Positions 42,125-51,404 of a DNA stretch of 64,000 nt are shown one piece after another; the stretch's first letter is position 1, and every line of letters starts with the position of its first letter. Below the pieces are notes generated by a model, which worked only from the letters and a program-made list of their open reading frames with translations, did not search any database and was not told the DNA's origin. A program made the position numbers and the translations under genes. The DNA comes from Lachnospiraceae bacterium (GTDB taxonomy: Bacteria; Bacillota; Clostridia; Lachnospirales; Lachnospiraceae), in the NCBI GenBank assembly GCA_029338735.1, contig JAQYAY010000012.1:1-64000 (forward strand), given 5' to 3'.

Positions 42125-42153
42125 TTGCGAAATCGCAGAAATCGTATTATACT
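42125..42153 (+). promoter_or_regulatory. Putative promoter of the C-rich small RNA
   Basis: TTGCGA-17-TATACT on the plus strand; predicted start near 42160, with no coding gene before the terminator at 42234-42267. Confidence 0.55.
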
Positions 42154-42159
42154 ATAAGA

Positions 42160-42267
42160 GACTTAAGGAATGAACCCCCTTTAGAATTCCTTAGATCATT
42201 TCCCCTTTTATATTTTTATAACCCCCCTTTTTGAAAGCATCCTTCCCCGGGATGCTTCCTTTTTTTG
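42160..42267 (+). ncRNA. Candidate C-rich small RNA
   Basis: About 108 nt between a promoter and a strong terminator (AAGCATCC-ttcccc-GGGATGCTT then CCTTTTTTT). The 5' hairpin AAGGAAT/ATTCCTT exposes ACCCCCUUU in its loop. A single-stranded UUUCCCCUUUU and ACCCCCCUUUUU follow, and the terminator loop reads UUCCCC. Four C-rich stretches of this kind can pair with GGGG/GGAGG Shine-Dalgarno sequences, as in C-rich regulatory RNAs of Gram-positive bacteria. The only ORF is a four-residue peptide. Alternatively this is a leader of the flavin reductase gene ending in an attenuator. Confidence 0.5.
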
Positions 42268-42327
42268 CCCGCATTGCAAGATCAATCATTATCGTCTATA
42301 ATAAACCAATACAAAGGAGGATACGAC

Positions 42328-42840
42328 ATGCACGCATTTCAGGAATTAGATATCAGCAACACAGAATTCAATCCATTCCAGCTCATAGGAAAGGACTGGG
42401 CTGCTCTTACTACAGAGGCCAACGGCAGGACAGACGCCATGACAGTCAGCTGGGGCGGAGTCGGTGTGCTCTGGGGCACGAATGTAGCCACTGTATACGT
42501 CCGTCAGAGCCGCTATACCAAAGAGCTCATAGATGCAGGTGATTATTTTTCACTATCATTCTTCAATCCAGAGGAGCCGAAATACAAGAATGTCCTCAAA
42601 TACCTCGGTGCTGTATCAGGTCACGATGAGGACAAGATCAAGACAGCCGGACTCACCATTGCCCACAAGGACAATATCCCTTACATTGATGACGCCAATA
42701 TGCTGATTCTCTGCAAGAAGATGGCATCAATAGAAATGCCCTCTGACAAGCTGCCAGAGGACATCAGGGAGAAGTGGTATGCCGATGGCAATGACCACAC
42801 TATTTACATAGGTGAGATAAAGGGACTGTATGCGAGATGA
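42328..42840 (+). CDS. Flavin reductase-like FMN-binding split-barrel protein
   Basis: 170 residues from ATG at 42328, preceded by AAAGGAGG; the track start at 42265 lies in the terminator of the small RNA. It matches the flavin reductase domain family (WAALTTEANGRTDAMTVSWGGVGVLWG, VYVRQSRYTKELIDAGDYFSLSFF). Such proteins bind FMN and reduce flavins or small substrates. The stop TGA abuts the stop of the convergent PAS gene, forming TGATCA. Confidence 0.9.
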   Translation: MHAFQELDISNTEFNPFQLIGKDWAALTTEANGRTDAMTVSWGGVGVLWGTNVATVYVRQSRYTKELIDAGDYFSLSFFNPEEPKYKNVLKYLGAVSGHDEDKIKTAGLTIAHKDNIPYIDDANMLILCKKMASIEMPSDKLPEDIREKWYADGNDHTIYIGEIKGLYAR

Positions 42841-43560
42841 TCACTCATCCCTGTCTTCAACGATCCCTGTCACATCTACAAATGAACCTACCAGACCTTC
42901 GACCTGGCCCTTCTTATCATAGAGAGGCGATTTGCTGGCAATGATGTCACGCTCGCGGCCCTGGATCAGGTTCTTCGTTTGTACCAGAGTGCTTTCCTCA
43001 CCGGAGAGCACTTTTTCTTCTTCATTTCTGAATTCATCAGGCTCAGGATGCCAGCCCATATCTTCATCAGTCTTGCCGATCACATCCTCTTCACTGTCAA
43101 AACCATATGCGTCAAGGAATGCCTGATTCACACCCACAAAACGACGGTCTTTATCTTTCCAGAATACACCGACCTTGATATTATCAAGGATCTTCTTATA
43201 ATAGCTGTCATCATACAGCCCGCCATTCATGTCAGCATATCTGTCAAGTCTGTCAAAAAGACCAGTCACATCTGCATATGTCACATATCTGAGAGTGCAG
43301 TGCTTTCTCTTCTGGCTGATCTCCCTGCCCATATAGACCTTCTTGTCGCCCTCTGGTGAAGAATATCTGATGATAGGCTTGTAACCGTTCACGAAGAATA
43401 TCTGGAGTTCCTGGAAGGTGATATTCATATCAGCAAGCATAGCATCACTTGCAAGCACCACCCTGTCCATGCCGTCTACGATCTGAAAGATCACCAGCAT
43501 TCCCGGGAACTCTCTTAAGAACTTTTTCTCCTGTTTATTGAAATGGAATTCGTTTTCCAT
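42841..43560 (-). CDS. PAS domain protein without an output domain
   Basis: 239 residues. The first 100 residues look like a degenerate PAS-like domain (FLREFPGMLVIFQIVDGMDRVVLASDAMLADMN). A clear PAS domain follows at about 120-235 (KILDNIKVGVFWKDKDRRFVGVNQAFLDAYGF). No kinase, GGDEF or HTH is attached, so it may be a truncated or partner-dependent sensor. SD AGGAG precedes the ATG. It lies 21 nt downstream of... that is, upstream in coordinate terms of, the aspS stop on the same strand, so it may be read through from aspS-independent transcription only. Confidence 0.8.
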   Translation of the reverse strand: MENEFHFNKQEKKFLREFPGMLVIFQIVDGMDRVVLASDAMLADMNITFQELQIFFVNGYKPIIRYSSPEGDKKVYMGREISQKRKHCTLRYVTYADVTGLFDRLDRYADMNGGLYDDSYYKKILDNIKVGVFWKDKDRRFVGVNQAFLDAYGFDSEEDVIGKTDEDMGWHPEPDEFRNEEEKVLSGEESTLVQTKNLIQGRERDIIASKSPLYDKKGQVEGLVGSFVDVTGIVEDRDE

Positions 43561-43581
43561 ATCCGTCTCCTATTCTTATTC

Positions 43582-45363
43582 TTATTCTGTAACGTCTGTC
43601 ACCTGGATGTGAAGCTCTTTGAGCTGTGCATCTGTTACCTTTCCTGGGGCGCCCATCATCAGATCGGCTGCATTCTTGTTCATAGGGAATGGAATGATCT
43701 CACGGATTGAATCCTCTCCTGCAAGAAGCATTACCATACGGTCGATTCCAGGAGCAATTCCTGCATGTGGGGGTGCTCCGTAACTGAATGCATTGTAGAG
43801 TGCAGGGAACTTCTGCTGAACATCTCTCTCTGTGAGTCTCACGAGCTCGAATGCCTTGACCATGATCTCAGGATCGTGGTTTCTGACAGCTCCTGATGAG
43901 AGCTCGACGCCATTTACGACAAGATCATACTGGTCTGCCATGATAGTCAGAGGATCGATCTCGCCTCTCTCTGCCTTCTCAAGCGTCTCAAGACCACCCT
44001 TCGGCATTGAGAACGGATTGTGACAGAACTCGAGCTCTCCTGATTCCTCACCTATCTCATACATCGGGAAGTCTACGATCCATAAGAACTGATACTGCTC
44101 TTTGTCCATATGTCCCGGAAGGCGGGCACCAAATGTCTTGATGACTGATCCGATTGTCTTCTGAGCCTGGCTCTTCTTGCCAGCTGAGAGAACTACGAGT
44201 GTATTCTCATGCAGATCAAGTGCTTCCTTTATCTTGTCAGCAGCCGGCTTTACGAACTTCGCGATGCCGCCGACGATCTCGCCGTTCTCGTCTATTCTGA
44301 ACCAGTATGGCTTGGCACCACTGATCACTTCTACATCATCACAGCCCTTGTCAATGAACTTCCTGCTCTCATGGAAATCTGTAATGACACAGGCCTTTAC
44401 TACTGCATCTTCTGCATCGAAAGGTCCGAATCCGAGTCCCTTCATCAGGTCAGTAGCATCTGTGGCTGTCAGATCTATACGCAGGTCAGGCTTGTCGGTT
44501 CCATACTTCTCAAGAGCTGTCAGATATGGGATCCTGACGAATGGAGCCTTTGTTGAACGGTCATATGTACCGAACTTCTCGAATACAGGCGGGAGCACAT
44601 CCTCCATTACATCGAAGACATCCTCCTGTGTGGCAAATGCCATCTCCATATCGAGCTGATAGAACTCACCTGGTGATCTGTCTCCTCTGGCATCCTCATC
44701 ACGGAAGCATGGTGCTATCTGGAAATATCTGTCGATTCCTGATACCATGAGCAGCTGCTTGAACTGCTGAGGAGCCTGCGGCAGAGCATAGAACTCACCC
44801 GGATGCTTACGAGCTGGAACGAGATAGTCCCTTGCTCCCTCAGGTGATGATGCTGTGAGGATAGGAGTTGTAATCTCCATGAATCCATGATCCTCCATGG
44901 ACTGACGGAGAGCCTTTATTACCTGACTCCTTAAGATTATATTTTTCTTAACCTCAGGATTTCTGAGATCAAGATATCTGTACTTGAGTCTGACACTCTC
45001 ATCGGCCTCACGGCTGTGATTGATCTCGAATGGAAGTGCCTCATGAGTACACTTTCCGAGTACTGTGACCTTTTCAGGTACTACTTCGATATCTCCGGTT
45101 GCAAGCTTCGGGTTCTTGGAGCTTCTCTCCCTTACCGTTCCCTCAACCTGAATAGTGGATTCCTTGTTGATTGCCTTGAAGGCATTTACCATTTCTTCTG
45201 TATCTGCCGTGATCTGTGTCGTACCATAGAAATCCCGCAGTACGATGAATGACAGATTGGATCCGACCTCACGGTCGTTCTCAAGCCATCCACACAGAGT
45301 GACTTTTTTTCCTGCATCTCCTATTCTTAGTTCGCCACAATTATTAGTCCGTGACTGTGTCAT
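43582..45363 (-). CDS. aspS: Aspartyl-tRNA synthetase, bacterial type
   Basis: 593 residues, with an N-terminal OB anticodon-binding domain (VTLCGWLENDREVGSNLSFIVLRDFYG), the class II core with motif 2 region FRDEDARGDRSPGEFYQLDMEM, the bacterial GAD insertion and motif 3 GIAPGIDRMVMLLAG. The start overlaps the hisS end by 20 bp, with SD AAGGAG inside hisS. It charges tRNA-Asp; whether it also charges tRNA-Asn is not visible. Confidence 0.97.
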   Translation of the reverse strand: MTQSRTNNCGELRIGDAGKKVTLCGWLENDREVGSNLSFIVLRDFYGTTQITADTEEMVNAFKAINKESTIQVEGTVRERSSKNPKLATGDIEVVPEKVTVLGKCTHEALPFEINHSREADESVRLKYRYLDLRNPEVKKNIILRSQVIKALRQSMEDHGFMEITTPILTASSPEGARDYLVPARKHPGEFYALPQAPQQFKQLLMVSGIDRYFQIAPCFRDEDARGDRSPGEFYQLDMEMAFATQEDVFDVMEDVLPPVFEKFGTYDRSTKAPFVRIPYLTALEKYGTDKPDLRIDLTATDATDLMKGLGFGPFDAEDAVVKACVITDFHESRKFIDKGCDDVEVISGAKPYWFRIDENGEIVGGIAKFVKPAADKIKEALDLHENTLVVLSAGKKSQAQKTIGSVIKTFGARLPGHMDKEQYQFLWIVDFPMYEIGEESGELEFCHNPFSMPKGGLETLEKAERGEIDPLTIMADQYDLVVNGVELSSGAVRNHDPEIMVKAFELVRLTERDVQQKFPALYNAFSYGAPPHAGIAPGIDRMVMLLAGEDSIREIIPFPMNKNAADLMMGAPGKVTDAQLKELHIQVTDVTE

Positions 45364-46612
45364 TGTAAAACTCCTTTATCTCTGTATATCCTGAATCAGT
45401 TAAGCCCTGCTTCTGGAACTTTTTATTCTTCTTCATCTTCTCGATAAGTACCGTCTGGCCCTGACTTCTGAGCTCATTTGCCTGCTTTATGACTGATGAT
45501 AGCTTGTAGCCATCGAGCTTCTTGTCGATCAGGAAAGCGGTCTTAGGCTTCTGTGGTATCTGGAAATCATGCTCGAGAAGAAGCATGATGATACGCTCGA
45601 ATCCGATCGAGAATCCGCAAGCTGGTACATCATGTCCTGCAAAACGGCCAACCATGTGATCGTATCTGCCGCCGCCTCCGCAGCTGCCACCGAACTCAGG
45701 AATTGCTATCTCAAAGATCGTGCCTGTGTAGTATCCCATTCCACGAACAAGCGTAGGATCAAATACCAGCTCGAAGTCTGCAGTCTTGCACTCATTGACG
45801 CTTTCTGCAATCTCTTTCATCGAATCTGCGACTTCAGGATCGAGCTTGTCACCGATGATCGAAACAAGGGTATCAACGCCGTCCTTTACATCCTTCTTGT
45901 CTTTTAACTGGTTGAAAATATCGAGATATTTGTCTACTGCTGCAGCATCGAAGCCCTCATCGATGAGCTCTTCTTTTACTCCGTCAAGTCCGATCTTGTC
46001 CATCTTGTCGAGAGTGATAAAGAGGATATCGAATCTGTCCTCATCAAAGCCGCAGTACTCTGCCATGGCCTTCAGGATCCTTCTCTCATTGATCCTGATC
46101 TCGAAGCCATGGAATCCGATCCTGTCAAGGCAGGTGGTCGTAGCCAGGATCAGCTCTATCTCAGCGAGGTCTGATGGCTCACCTAATATATCGATATCAC
46201 ACTGGGTGAACTGTCTGTATCTGCCCCTCTGCGGTCTGTCTGCTCTCCATACATTTCCTATCTGAAGTGCCTTGAACGGAGATGGCAGGTCATTCTCATT
46301 ATTTGCATAGAATCTCGAAAGAGGAAGTGTAAGGTCATATCTGAGACCCATATCTGAAACATCGAGATCTGTCTTTGCATTCTCTAAATGGAGCTTCTCG
46401 CCTCTCTTCAGTACCTTGAAGATCAGCTTCTCATTCTCACCGCCCTGATTGCTCGTCAGATTCCTGATGTCTTCCATGCACGGTGTCTCTATCGGCGTAA
46501 ATCCGAAGCTCCTGTAAGTATCTTTGATGATGCCGGTCACATAATCCCTGATTTCCATCTCACGAGGGAGTATGTCCTTCATTCCGTTAACCGGCTTTTT
46601 CTTTAATGCCAT
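45344..46612 (-). CDS. hisS: Histidyl-tRNA synthetase
   Basis: 422 residues. Class II core with GMKDILP, RYDLTLPLSRFYAN, FTQCDIDILG, the His-specific motif VFDPTLVRGMGYYTG and motif 3 ACGFSIGFERI, then an anticodon-binding domain (FLIDKKLDGYKLSSVIKQANELRSQG). SD GGAGGAAAG precedes the ATG. Operon with aspS. No T-box leader was seen. Confidence 0.97.
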   Translation of the reverse strand: MALKKKPVNGMKDILPREMEIRDYVTGIIKDTYRSFGFTPIETPCMEDIRNLTSNQGGENEKLIFKVLKRGEKLHLENAKTDLDVSDMGLRYDLTLPLSRFYANNENDLPSPFKALQIGNVWRADRPQRGRYRQFTQCDIDILGEPSDLAEIELILATTTCLDRIGFHGFEIRINERRILKAMAEYCGFDEDRFDILFITLDKMDKIGLDGVKEELIDEGFDAAAVDKYLDIFNQLKDKKDVKDGVDTLVSIIGDKLDPEVADSMKEIAESVNECKTADFELVFDPTLVRGMGYYTGTIFEIAIPEFGGSCGGGGRYDHMVGRFAGHDVPACGFSIGFERIIMLLLEHDFQIPQKPKTAFLIDKKLDGYKLSSVIKQANELRSQGQTVLIEKMKKNKKFQKQGLTDSGYTEIKEFYNDTVTD

Positions 46613-46648
46613 TATCTTTCCTCCTGAACATTAATCCATACTATTCTA

Positions 46649-47419
46649 TTACATTTTGGGCAAAAAAGAAACATCTTTTTTCCTTATGGCATGAATGACC
46701 TCAAACGGCACATAGATCACAAGCATTACAAGAGCTGCCATTACCGCATACCCGAGCAGATATCCGGGATTTCCCATAAAAGAAAAAAGCCATGACAGCG
46801 GCGTTCCTTCCGGTGGCCAGTTCACAAACATATAGTTGCACCTGAAGCGCCTGTCAAATACATAGATTGGCGGAACTATCACGCCCAGGAATACAGCTTC
46901 ATACCAGATGTGATAAATACGAGGACTGACTCTGTGATCTATAAGTAGCAGGACTGAATAGAGCACCAGCAGTTCATGCCACAGATATCCATACATATTG
47001 AAAAAATTCCATACCGGATACAGAGTCCAGTCTGGCAAGAGCAGCGCAAATACAGAGCCTGGAGCCAGAAGAATCACGGCAATCTCTCCAAAAAAGCTCC
47101 TTGCCTTTTCAGACGGCAGGAATGATGCCAGCAGATAGTCATATACTGCCAGACCGCACAGATGCAGTGGCAGCATGCCGATATTTGCATGATGCAGTGA
47201 AAAAAGCACTATCCACTTTGAAGCCTCCATGCATAACAGAAAAACAGGTATAGCCAAAAGAATTCGGTCCCTGTTTTTTTCATCCTGCTTTACGAAAAAG
47301 AATCCGATCACGGCCATCAGCACCGCAACTGTCAGAAGACAGGCAAAATGCTTCGCAGAAAATATCTGATACCCGGCCCCGGCGGGTATATCATCTTCAT
47401 AAGTAAAGAACGGTATCAT
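46649..47419 (-). CDS. YwaF/TIGR02206 family membrane protein
   Basis: 256 residues with about six to seven membrane helices and the family motif MLPLHLCGLAVYD. The function of the family is unknown. SD AAAGGAA precedes the ATG. It lies 36 nt upstream of hisS and could share its transcript. Divergent from the phosphoesterase gene. Confidence 0.85.
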   Translation of the reverse strand: MIPFFTYEDDIPAGAGYQIFSAKHFACLLTVAVLMAVIGFFFVKQDEKNRDRILLAIPVFLLCMEASKWIVLFSLHHANIGMLPLHLCGLAVYDYLLASFLPSEKARSFFGEIAVILLAPGSVFALLLPDWTLYPVWNFFNMYGYLWHELLVLYSVLLLIDHRVSPRIYHIWYEAVFLGVIVPPIYVFDRRFRCNYMFVNWPPEGTPLSWLFSFMGNPGYLLGYAVMAALVMLVIYVPFEVIHAIRKKDVSFLPKM

Positions 47420-47480
47420 CTTTCAATTCCTTTCGGATTTGATTATAATGTTTACTGATTTTATTATCAAGGAGAAAGAT

Positions 47481-48227
47481 ATGGCTTTATATGCTCTTGG
47501 CGATCTGCATCTGTCATTCAGCAATCCTGAGAAGTCTCAGGAACGCTTCGGAAAGATATGGCATGATCATGAATGGAAGGCAGAAAAGAATATTGAAAAG
47601 CTGGTAAAACCTGAGGATACGATAGTTCTGACAGGTGACCATTCCTGGGGTAACAATCTGGTCCAGTGCAAAAGAGACCTCGATTTCATTGAAGCTTTCC
47701 CCGGCAGGAAAATCCTGTTGCGTGGCAATCACGATCATTTCTGGGAAGCAAACAAGACCCAGAAGCTCAATGATATCTTCGATGGAAGACTATTTTTTCT
47801 GCAGAACAATTTCTATTCTTACAAGGATTATGCCCTCGTAGGAACCAAGGGATTCTGCTTCGAGGGGCCATTTTACGTAGACAGAAGAAACGGAATGATC
47901 ACCGGATACGACAAGGATGCCTATGAGCATTCACTTGTGCTTGTGGAGCGCGAAAAAAAGCGGCTCATGACAGGCATTGATGCCGCCAGAGCCGCCGGGT
48001 TCACGAAATTCATTATTTTCCTTCACTATCCTCCGACATCAGTCATCCAGACTGAATCGGTCTTCACTCAGATTGCAGAGGAAATCGGTGCAGAGCAGGT
48101 CATCTATTCACATAGCCATGGAAAAGAGAGGTTCCATGACAGCATTCAGGGCAGATACCATGGTGTGAAGTACTCACTGGTATCCGGAGACTATCTGAAT
48201 TTCAAACCCATCAGAGTCCTGAAATGA
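47481..48227 (+). CDS. Calcineurin-like metallophosphoesterase
   Basis: 248 residues from ATG at 47481, chosen because AAGGAG lies 6 nt upstream; the track start is 14 codons earlier without SD. Metal motifs: LGDLHLSF, LTGDHSWGNN, GNHDHFW, IIFLHYPP and YSHSHG (Ser where the usual GHXH has Gly). Hydrolyses a phosphoester of unknown identity. Convergent with the alpha/beta hydrolase gene, 4 nt between stops. Confidence 0.92.
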   Translation: MALYALGDLHLSFSNPEKSQERFGKIWHDHEWKAEKNIEKLVKPEDTIVLTGDHSWGNNLVQCKRDLDFIEAFPGRKILLRGNHDHFWEANKTQKLNDIFDGRLFFLQNNFYSYKDYALVGTKGFCFEGPFYVDRRNGMITGYDKDAYEHSLVLVEREKKRLMTGIDAARAAGFTKFIIFLHYPPTSVIQTESVFTQIAEEIGAEQVIYSHSHGKERFHDSIQGRYHGVKYSLVSGDYLNFKPIRVLK

Positions 48228-48231
48228 CTGG

Positions 48232-49200
48232 TCAGTCCAGAAACTCAAATAGCCTTGTATAGAAATCTATTATCGTATCATACTTATCTGAGAAGATCTC
48301 ATGATGGGAATCCGGATAGCGTACGATCTGCACATTCTGTGCCTTCTTCGCAAATTCATCCTGCGCCTTCGGCTCCACTGCTTGGTCAGCACCGGCCTGA
48401 AACAGAAGAACCGGAGTTTTTATTTCAGATGCATGTTTCATGAGCTTTTTATCAGCTTTAAAGGAAGCGTCCATCCAGCCATATGTCGCGCAGAAAGTCT
48501 GGTAATGACTGTCTGATACATCATGCCTTCTCACATACCTGTATCTGCATTTCGACACGGCACGCTGTTCATTGAATTCATCATGACTGGCATCGAATCT
48601 GTGCTGACCAGGCCCCGGAGTCTTCATGAGGCGGCGTCTGTGTGCGTAGAACATGACACCATGCACCACTGCCCATGGAATCCCGCCTGTCTGGATCTGA
48701 AGCATAGGCGATGTCATGACTGCCTTCGCATATATATCAGGATATTTTTCCATGAGAAGTGCAGACACGGCTCCACCCATTGAAAAAGAAAACAGATACA
48801 GCGGCTTTCTGTAGAGCTTGTCACGGACTATCCTGTCATAAAACGCCTTTGCGTCATCTACATACTGGTCATAGCTGTCCACATAGACATAATCATTCTG
48901 ATCCACGAAACGCTGGGAATATCCATGCCCCCTCATTTCAAGGAAGAAAAATGCATACCCCTGTGAATAGAAATAACAGGCCATTTCATGATACTTCGGA
49001 AAGCCTTCGCAGAACCCATGAAGCATCTGTATATTGGCCTTGTGATTCTTCGGAATCGCATAAAAATAGCTGAGCTCTGTTCCGTCAAAGCTCTTAAAAG
49101 TGCCATGATGCACTGACTCTTTCAGCCACTTTGCAACTGTCGTATTCATGAATTCATCGTAGCTATCCTCATTTACGACGAGTTCCCTGATATCAGTCAT
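48232..49200 (-). CDS. Alpha/beta hydrolase (lysophospholipase-like)
   Basis: 322 residues from ATG at 49200 (GGAG six bases upstream). The nucleophile elbow is FSFSMGGAVSAL. The acid is in FQAGADQAVEP and the His is in YPDSHHEIF. The cap region is typical of serine aminopeptidase S33/monoacylglycerol lipase-like enzymes. No signal peptide. It follows dapL by 68 nt and may be the last gene of the hisA-dapF-dapL run. Confidence 0.92.
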   Translation of the reverse strand: MTDIRELVVNEDSYDEFMNTTVAKWLKESVHHGTFKSFDGTELSYFYAIPKNHKANIQMLHGFCEGFPKYHEMACYFYSQGYAFFFLEMRGHGYSQRFVDQNDYVYVDSYDQYVDDAKAFYDRIVRDKLYRKPLYLFSFSMGGAVSALLMEKYPDIYAKAVMTSPMLQIQTGGIPWAVVHGVMFYAHRRRLMKTPGPGQHRFDASHDEFNEQRAVSKCRYRYVRRHDVSDSHYQTFCATYGWMDASFKADKKLMKHASEIKTPVLLFQAGADQAVEPKAQDEFAKKAQNVQIVRYPDSHHEIFSDKYDTIIDFYTRLFEFLD

Positions 49201-49268
49201 ATGATTCTCCTTATCCAACAAGCCACTTGTGCTCTTTTACAGAATACAGGGGAAATCCGTAAAATAAA

Positions 49269-50483
49269 TTACAGTGTCCTGAATCTCTCAAGTGCTGCCT
49301 TGGTATTCTCGTGAGTACCAAAGGCTGTCAGGCGGAAGTATCCTTCTCCTGAAGGTCCGAATCCTGAACCCGGAGTTCCGACAACATTGGCCTTGTCGAG
49401 AAGATAATCGAAGAATTCCCAGCTAGTCATCTTGTCAGGAGTCTTCATCCAGATATACGGAGCATCCACGCCGCCGTAGCAGGTGAATCCTGCTGCTGTG
49501 AGTCCCTCACGGATCATGCGGGCATTCTCCATGTAGTAGCCTACCAGCTCATCGACTTCCTTCTGGCCTTCCTCTGTATAGATAGCCTCACCTGCACGCT
49601 GCACGATGTAAGGTGCGCCATTGAACTTCGTTCCGTGACGACGTGCCCACATATCATGAAGAGAAGCATCTCCGCTCTTAAGAGTCTTCGGAACCACTGT
49701 GAATCCAAGACGAAGTCCTGTGAATCCGGCTGTCTTCGAGAATGATCTGATCTCTATGCAGCAGTTTTTCGCACCGTCACACTCATAGATAGAATGTGGT
49801 ACATCCGGTGTTGAAATATAATGCTCATAGGCTGCATCAAAAATAATGATCGAGCCCTTTTTATTTGCATAGTCTACCCACTTCTGGAGCTCATCCTTCC
49901 TGAGGGTTGTTCCTGTCGGGTTGTTCGGCAGACACAGATAGATGATATCCGGTGTCTCCTTCGGAAGCTCAGGGACAAAACCGTTCTCTGCTGTTGATGG
50001 CATATAGATCACATTGTCCCACATCTCTGTATGAGGATCATAGTTGCCGCAACGGCCTGCCATGACATTTGAATCCACATATACCGGATATACCGGGTCT
50101 GTCACTGCAATTCTATTATCCTCTGAGAAGAGTTCCTGGATATTTCCTGAGTCACTCTTGGCGCCGTCTGATACAAAGATCTCATCTGGTGCTATATCAC
50201 AGCCTCTGTCCTGATAATCATGCTTTGCGATCGCATTGCGCAGGAAATCATATCCGAGATCCGGTGCATATCCACGGAAGGTGGCTGCATCTGCCTGCTC
50301 ATCTACTGCCTTGTGAAGTGCATCAATCACTACCTTCGGCAGCGGCTGCGTCACATCGCCGATTCCGAGACGGATGATCTCCTTGTCAGGATTGGCTTCC
50401 TGATATGCTGCTACCTTCTTCGCGATAGTGGAAAAAAGATAGCTGCCGGGTAACTTTAGATAATTGGTATTGACTTGGTACAT
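49269..50483 (-). CDS. dapL: LL-diaminopimelate aminotransferase
   Basis: 404 residues; PLP fold I. It starts YLKLPGSYLFSTIAKKV, with LGIGDVTQPLP, the signature SDGAKSDSGNIQELF, and the PLP lysine in SFSKTAGFTGLRLGFTV. It makes LL-diaminopimelate directly from tetrahydrodipicolinate and so bypasses dapC/D/E. It begins 10 nt after dapF, so both act in the same lysine/peptidoglycan pathway and are cotranscribed. Confidence 0.97.
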   Translation of the reverse strand: MYQVNTNYLKLPGSYLFSTIAKKVAAYQEANPDKEIIRLGIGDVTQPLPKVVIDALHKAVDEQADAATFRGYAPDLGYDFLRNAIAKHDYQDRGCDIAPDEIFVSDGAKSDSGNIQELFSEDNRIAVTDPVYPVYVDSNVMAGRCGNYDPHTEMWDNVIYMPSTAENGFVPELPKETPDIIYLCLPNNPTGTTLRKDELQKWVDYANKKGSIIIFDAAYEHYISTPDVPHSIYECDGAKNCCIEIRSFSKTAGFTGLRLGFTVVPKTLKSGDASLHDMWARRHGTKFNGAPYIVQRAGEAIYTEEGQKEVDELVGYYMENARMIREGLTAAGFTCYGGVDAPYIWMKTPDKMTSWEFFDYLLDKANVVGTPGSGFGPSGEGYFRLTAFGTHENTKAALERFRTL

Positions 50484-50493
50484 GTAAAACTCC

Positions 50494-51387
50494 TTACTTT
50501 TTTGGTTCGTATATCTTCACATCATCCTTCTCGAATGATTCCGGTATATCAATATGTCCTGTATAGACTGTTGTTGCCGGGCCTTTGAGGAAGACGGTGT
50601 CCTTATCCCTGTCATAATGAACTACGAGGTCGCCGCCTAAGAGATGTATCGTGACCTCATCATCTGTATAGCCATTGATGACTGCTGCTACGGCTGTCGC
50701 GCAGGCGCCTGTACCGCAGGCCATTGTCTCTCCGCTGCCTCGCTCCCAGACTCTCATACGGATATTTTTACGATCAAGGATATTGGCGAATTCTGTATTG
50801 ATCCTCTGTGGGAAAGTCGGATGATTCTCGAACAGTGGCCCGATATGCGGCAGATCGAGTGTCCTTGTATCCTCATCTGTGAAGATGACACAATGTGGAT
50901 TGCCCATTGATACACAGGTCACACGAAAGATATTGCCATCGACCTCCATCGGCTCATTGACCATCTGCTCCTTTGGAAAAGTAACCGGTATCTTCGATGC
51001 CGTAAGAATCGGTGATCCCATATCCACAAGAACTGTATCTACCCTGTCATCCTTTATGGTGAGCTCAAGTGTCTTGATTCCTGCAAGCGTCTCTACCGTG
51101 ATCTCTGTCTTGTCTGTGAGACCATTGTCATAGACGTACTTTGCGACACATCTGATGCCGTTTCCGCACATCTCACCCTTGGAACCGTCGGCATTGTACA
51201 TATCCATCTGGAAGTCTGCTACCTTGCTCTTCTTGATGAGAATAAGTCCATCTGATCCGATCCCGAAATGCCTGTCACTTACGAATCTTGCAACCGCAGG
51301 TGCATCATCAATATCACGCTCAGTACAGTCTACATATACATAATCATTGCCTGTACCATGCATTTTTGTAAAATCAAACGAAGTCAT
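50494..51387 (-). CDS. dapF: Diaminopimelate epimerase
   Basis: 297 residues from ATG at 51387 (AAGGAG upstream). The two catalytic cysteines are in EMCGNGIRC and MACGTGACA. It converts the LL-diaminopimelate made by DapL to the meso form. The gene lies 17 nt after hisA and 10 nt before dapL. Confidence 0.97.
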   Translation of the reverse strand: MTSFDFTKMHGTGNDYVYVDCTERDIDDAPAVARFVSDRHFGIGSDGLILIKKSKVADFQMDMYNADGSKGEMCGNGIRCVAKYVYDNGLTDKTEITVETLAGIKTLELTIKDDRVDTVLVDMGSPILTASKIPVTFPKEQMVNEPMEVDGNIFRVTCVSMGNPHCVIFTDEDTRTLDLPHIGPLFENHPTFPQRINTEFANILDRKNIRMRVWERGSGETMACGTGACATAVAAVINGYTDDEVTIHLLGGDLVVHYDRDKDTVFLKGPATTVYTGHIDIPESFEKDDVKIYEPKK

Positions 51388-51404
51388 AAAAATCACTCCT
51401 TAAT

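Noticed and set aside
42169-42183. Four-residue ORF (ATGAACCCCCTTTAG) in the small RNA
   Set aside because: Too short and its start is too close to AAGGA; it probably only reflects the C-rich loop.
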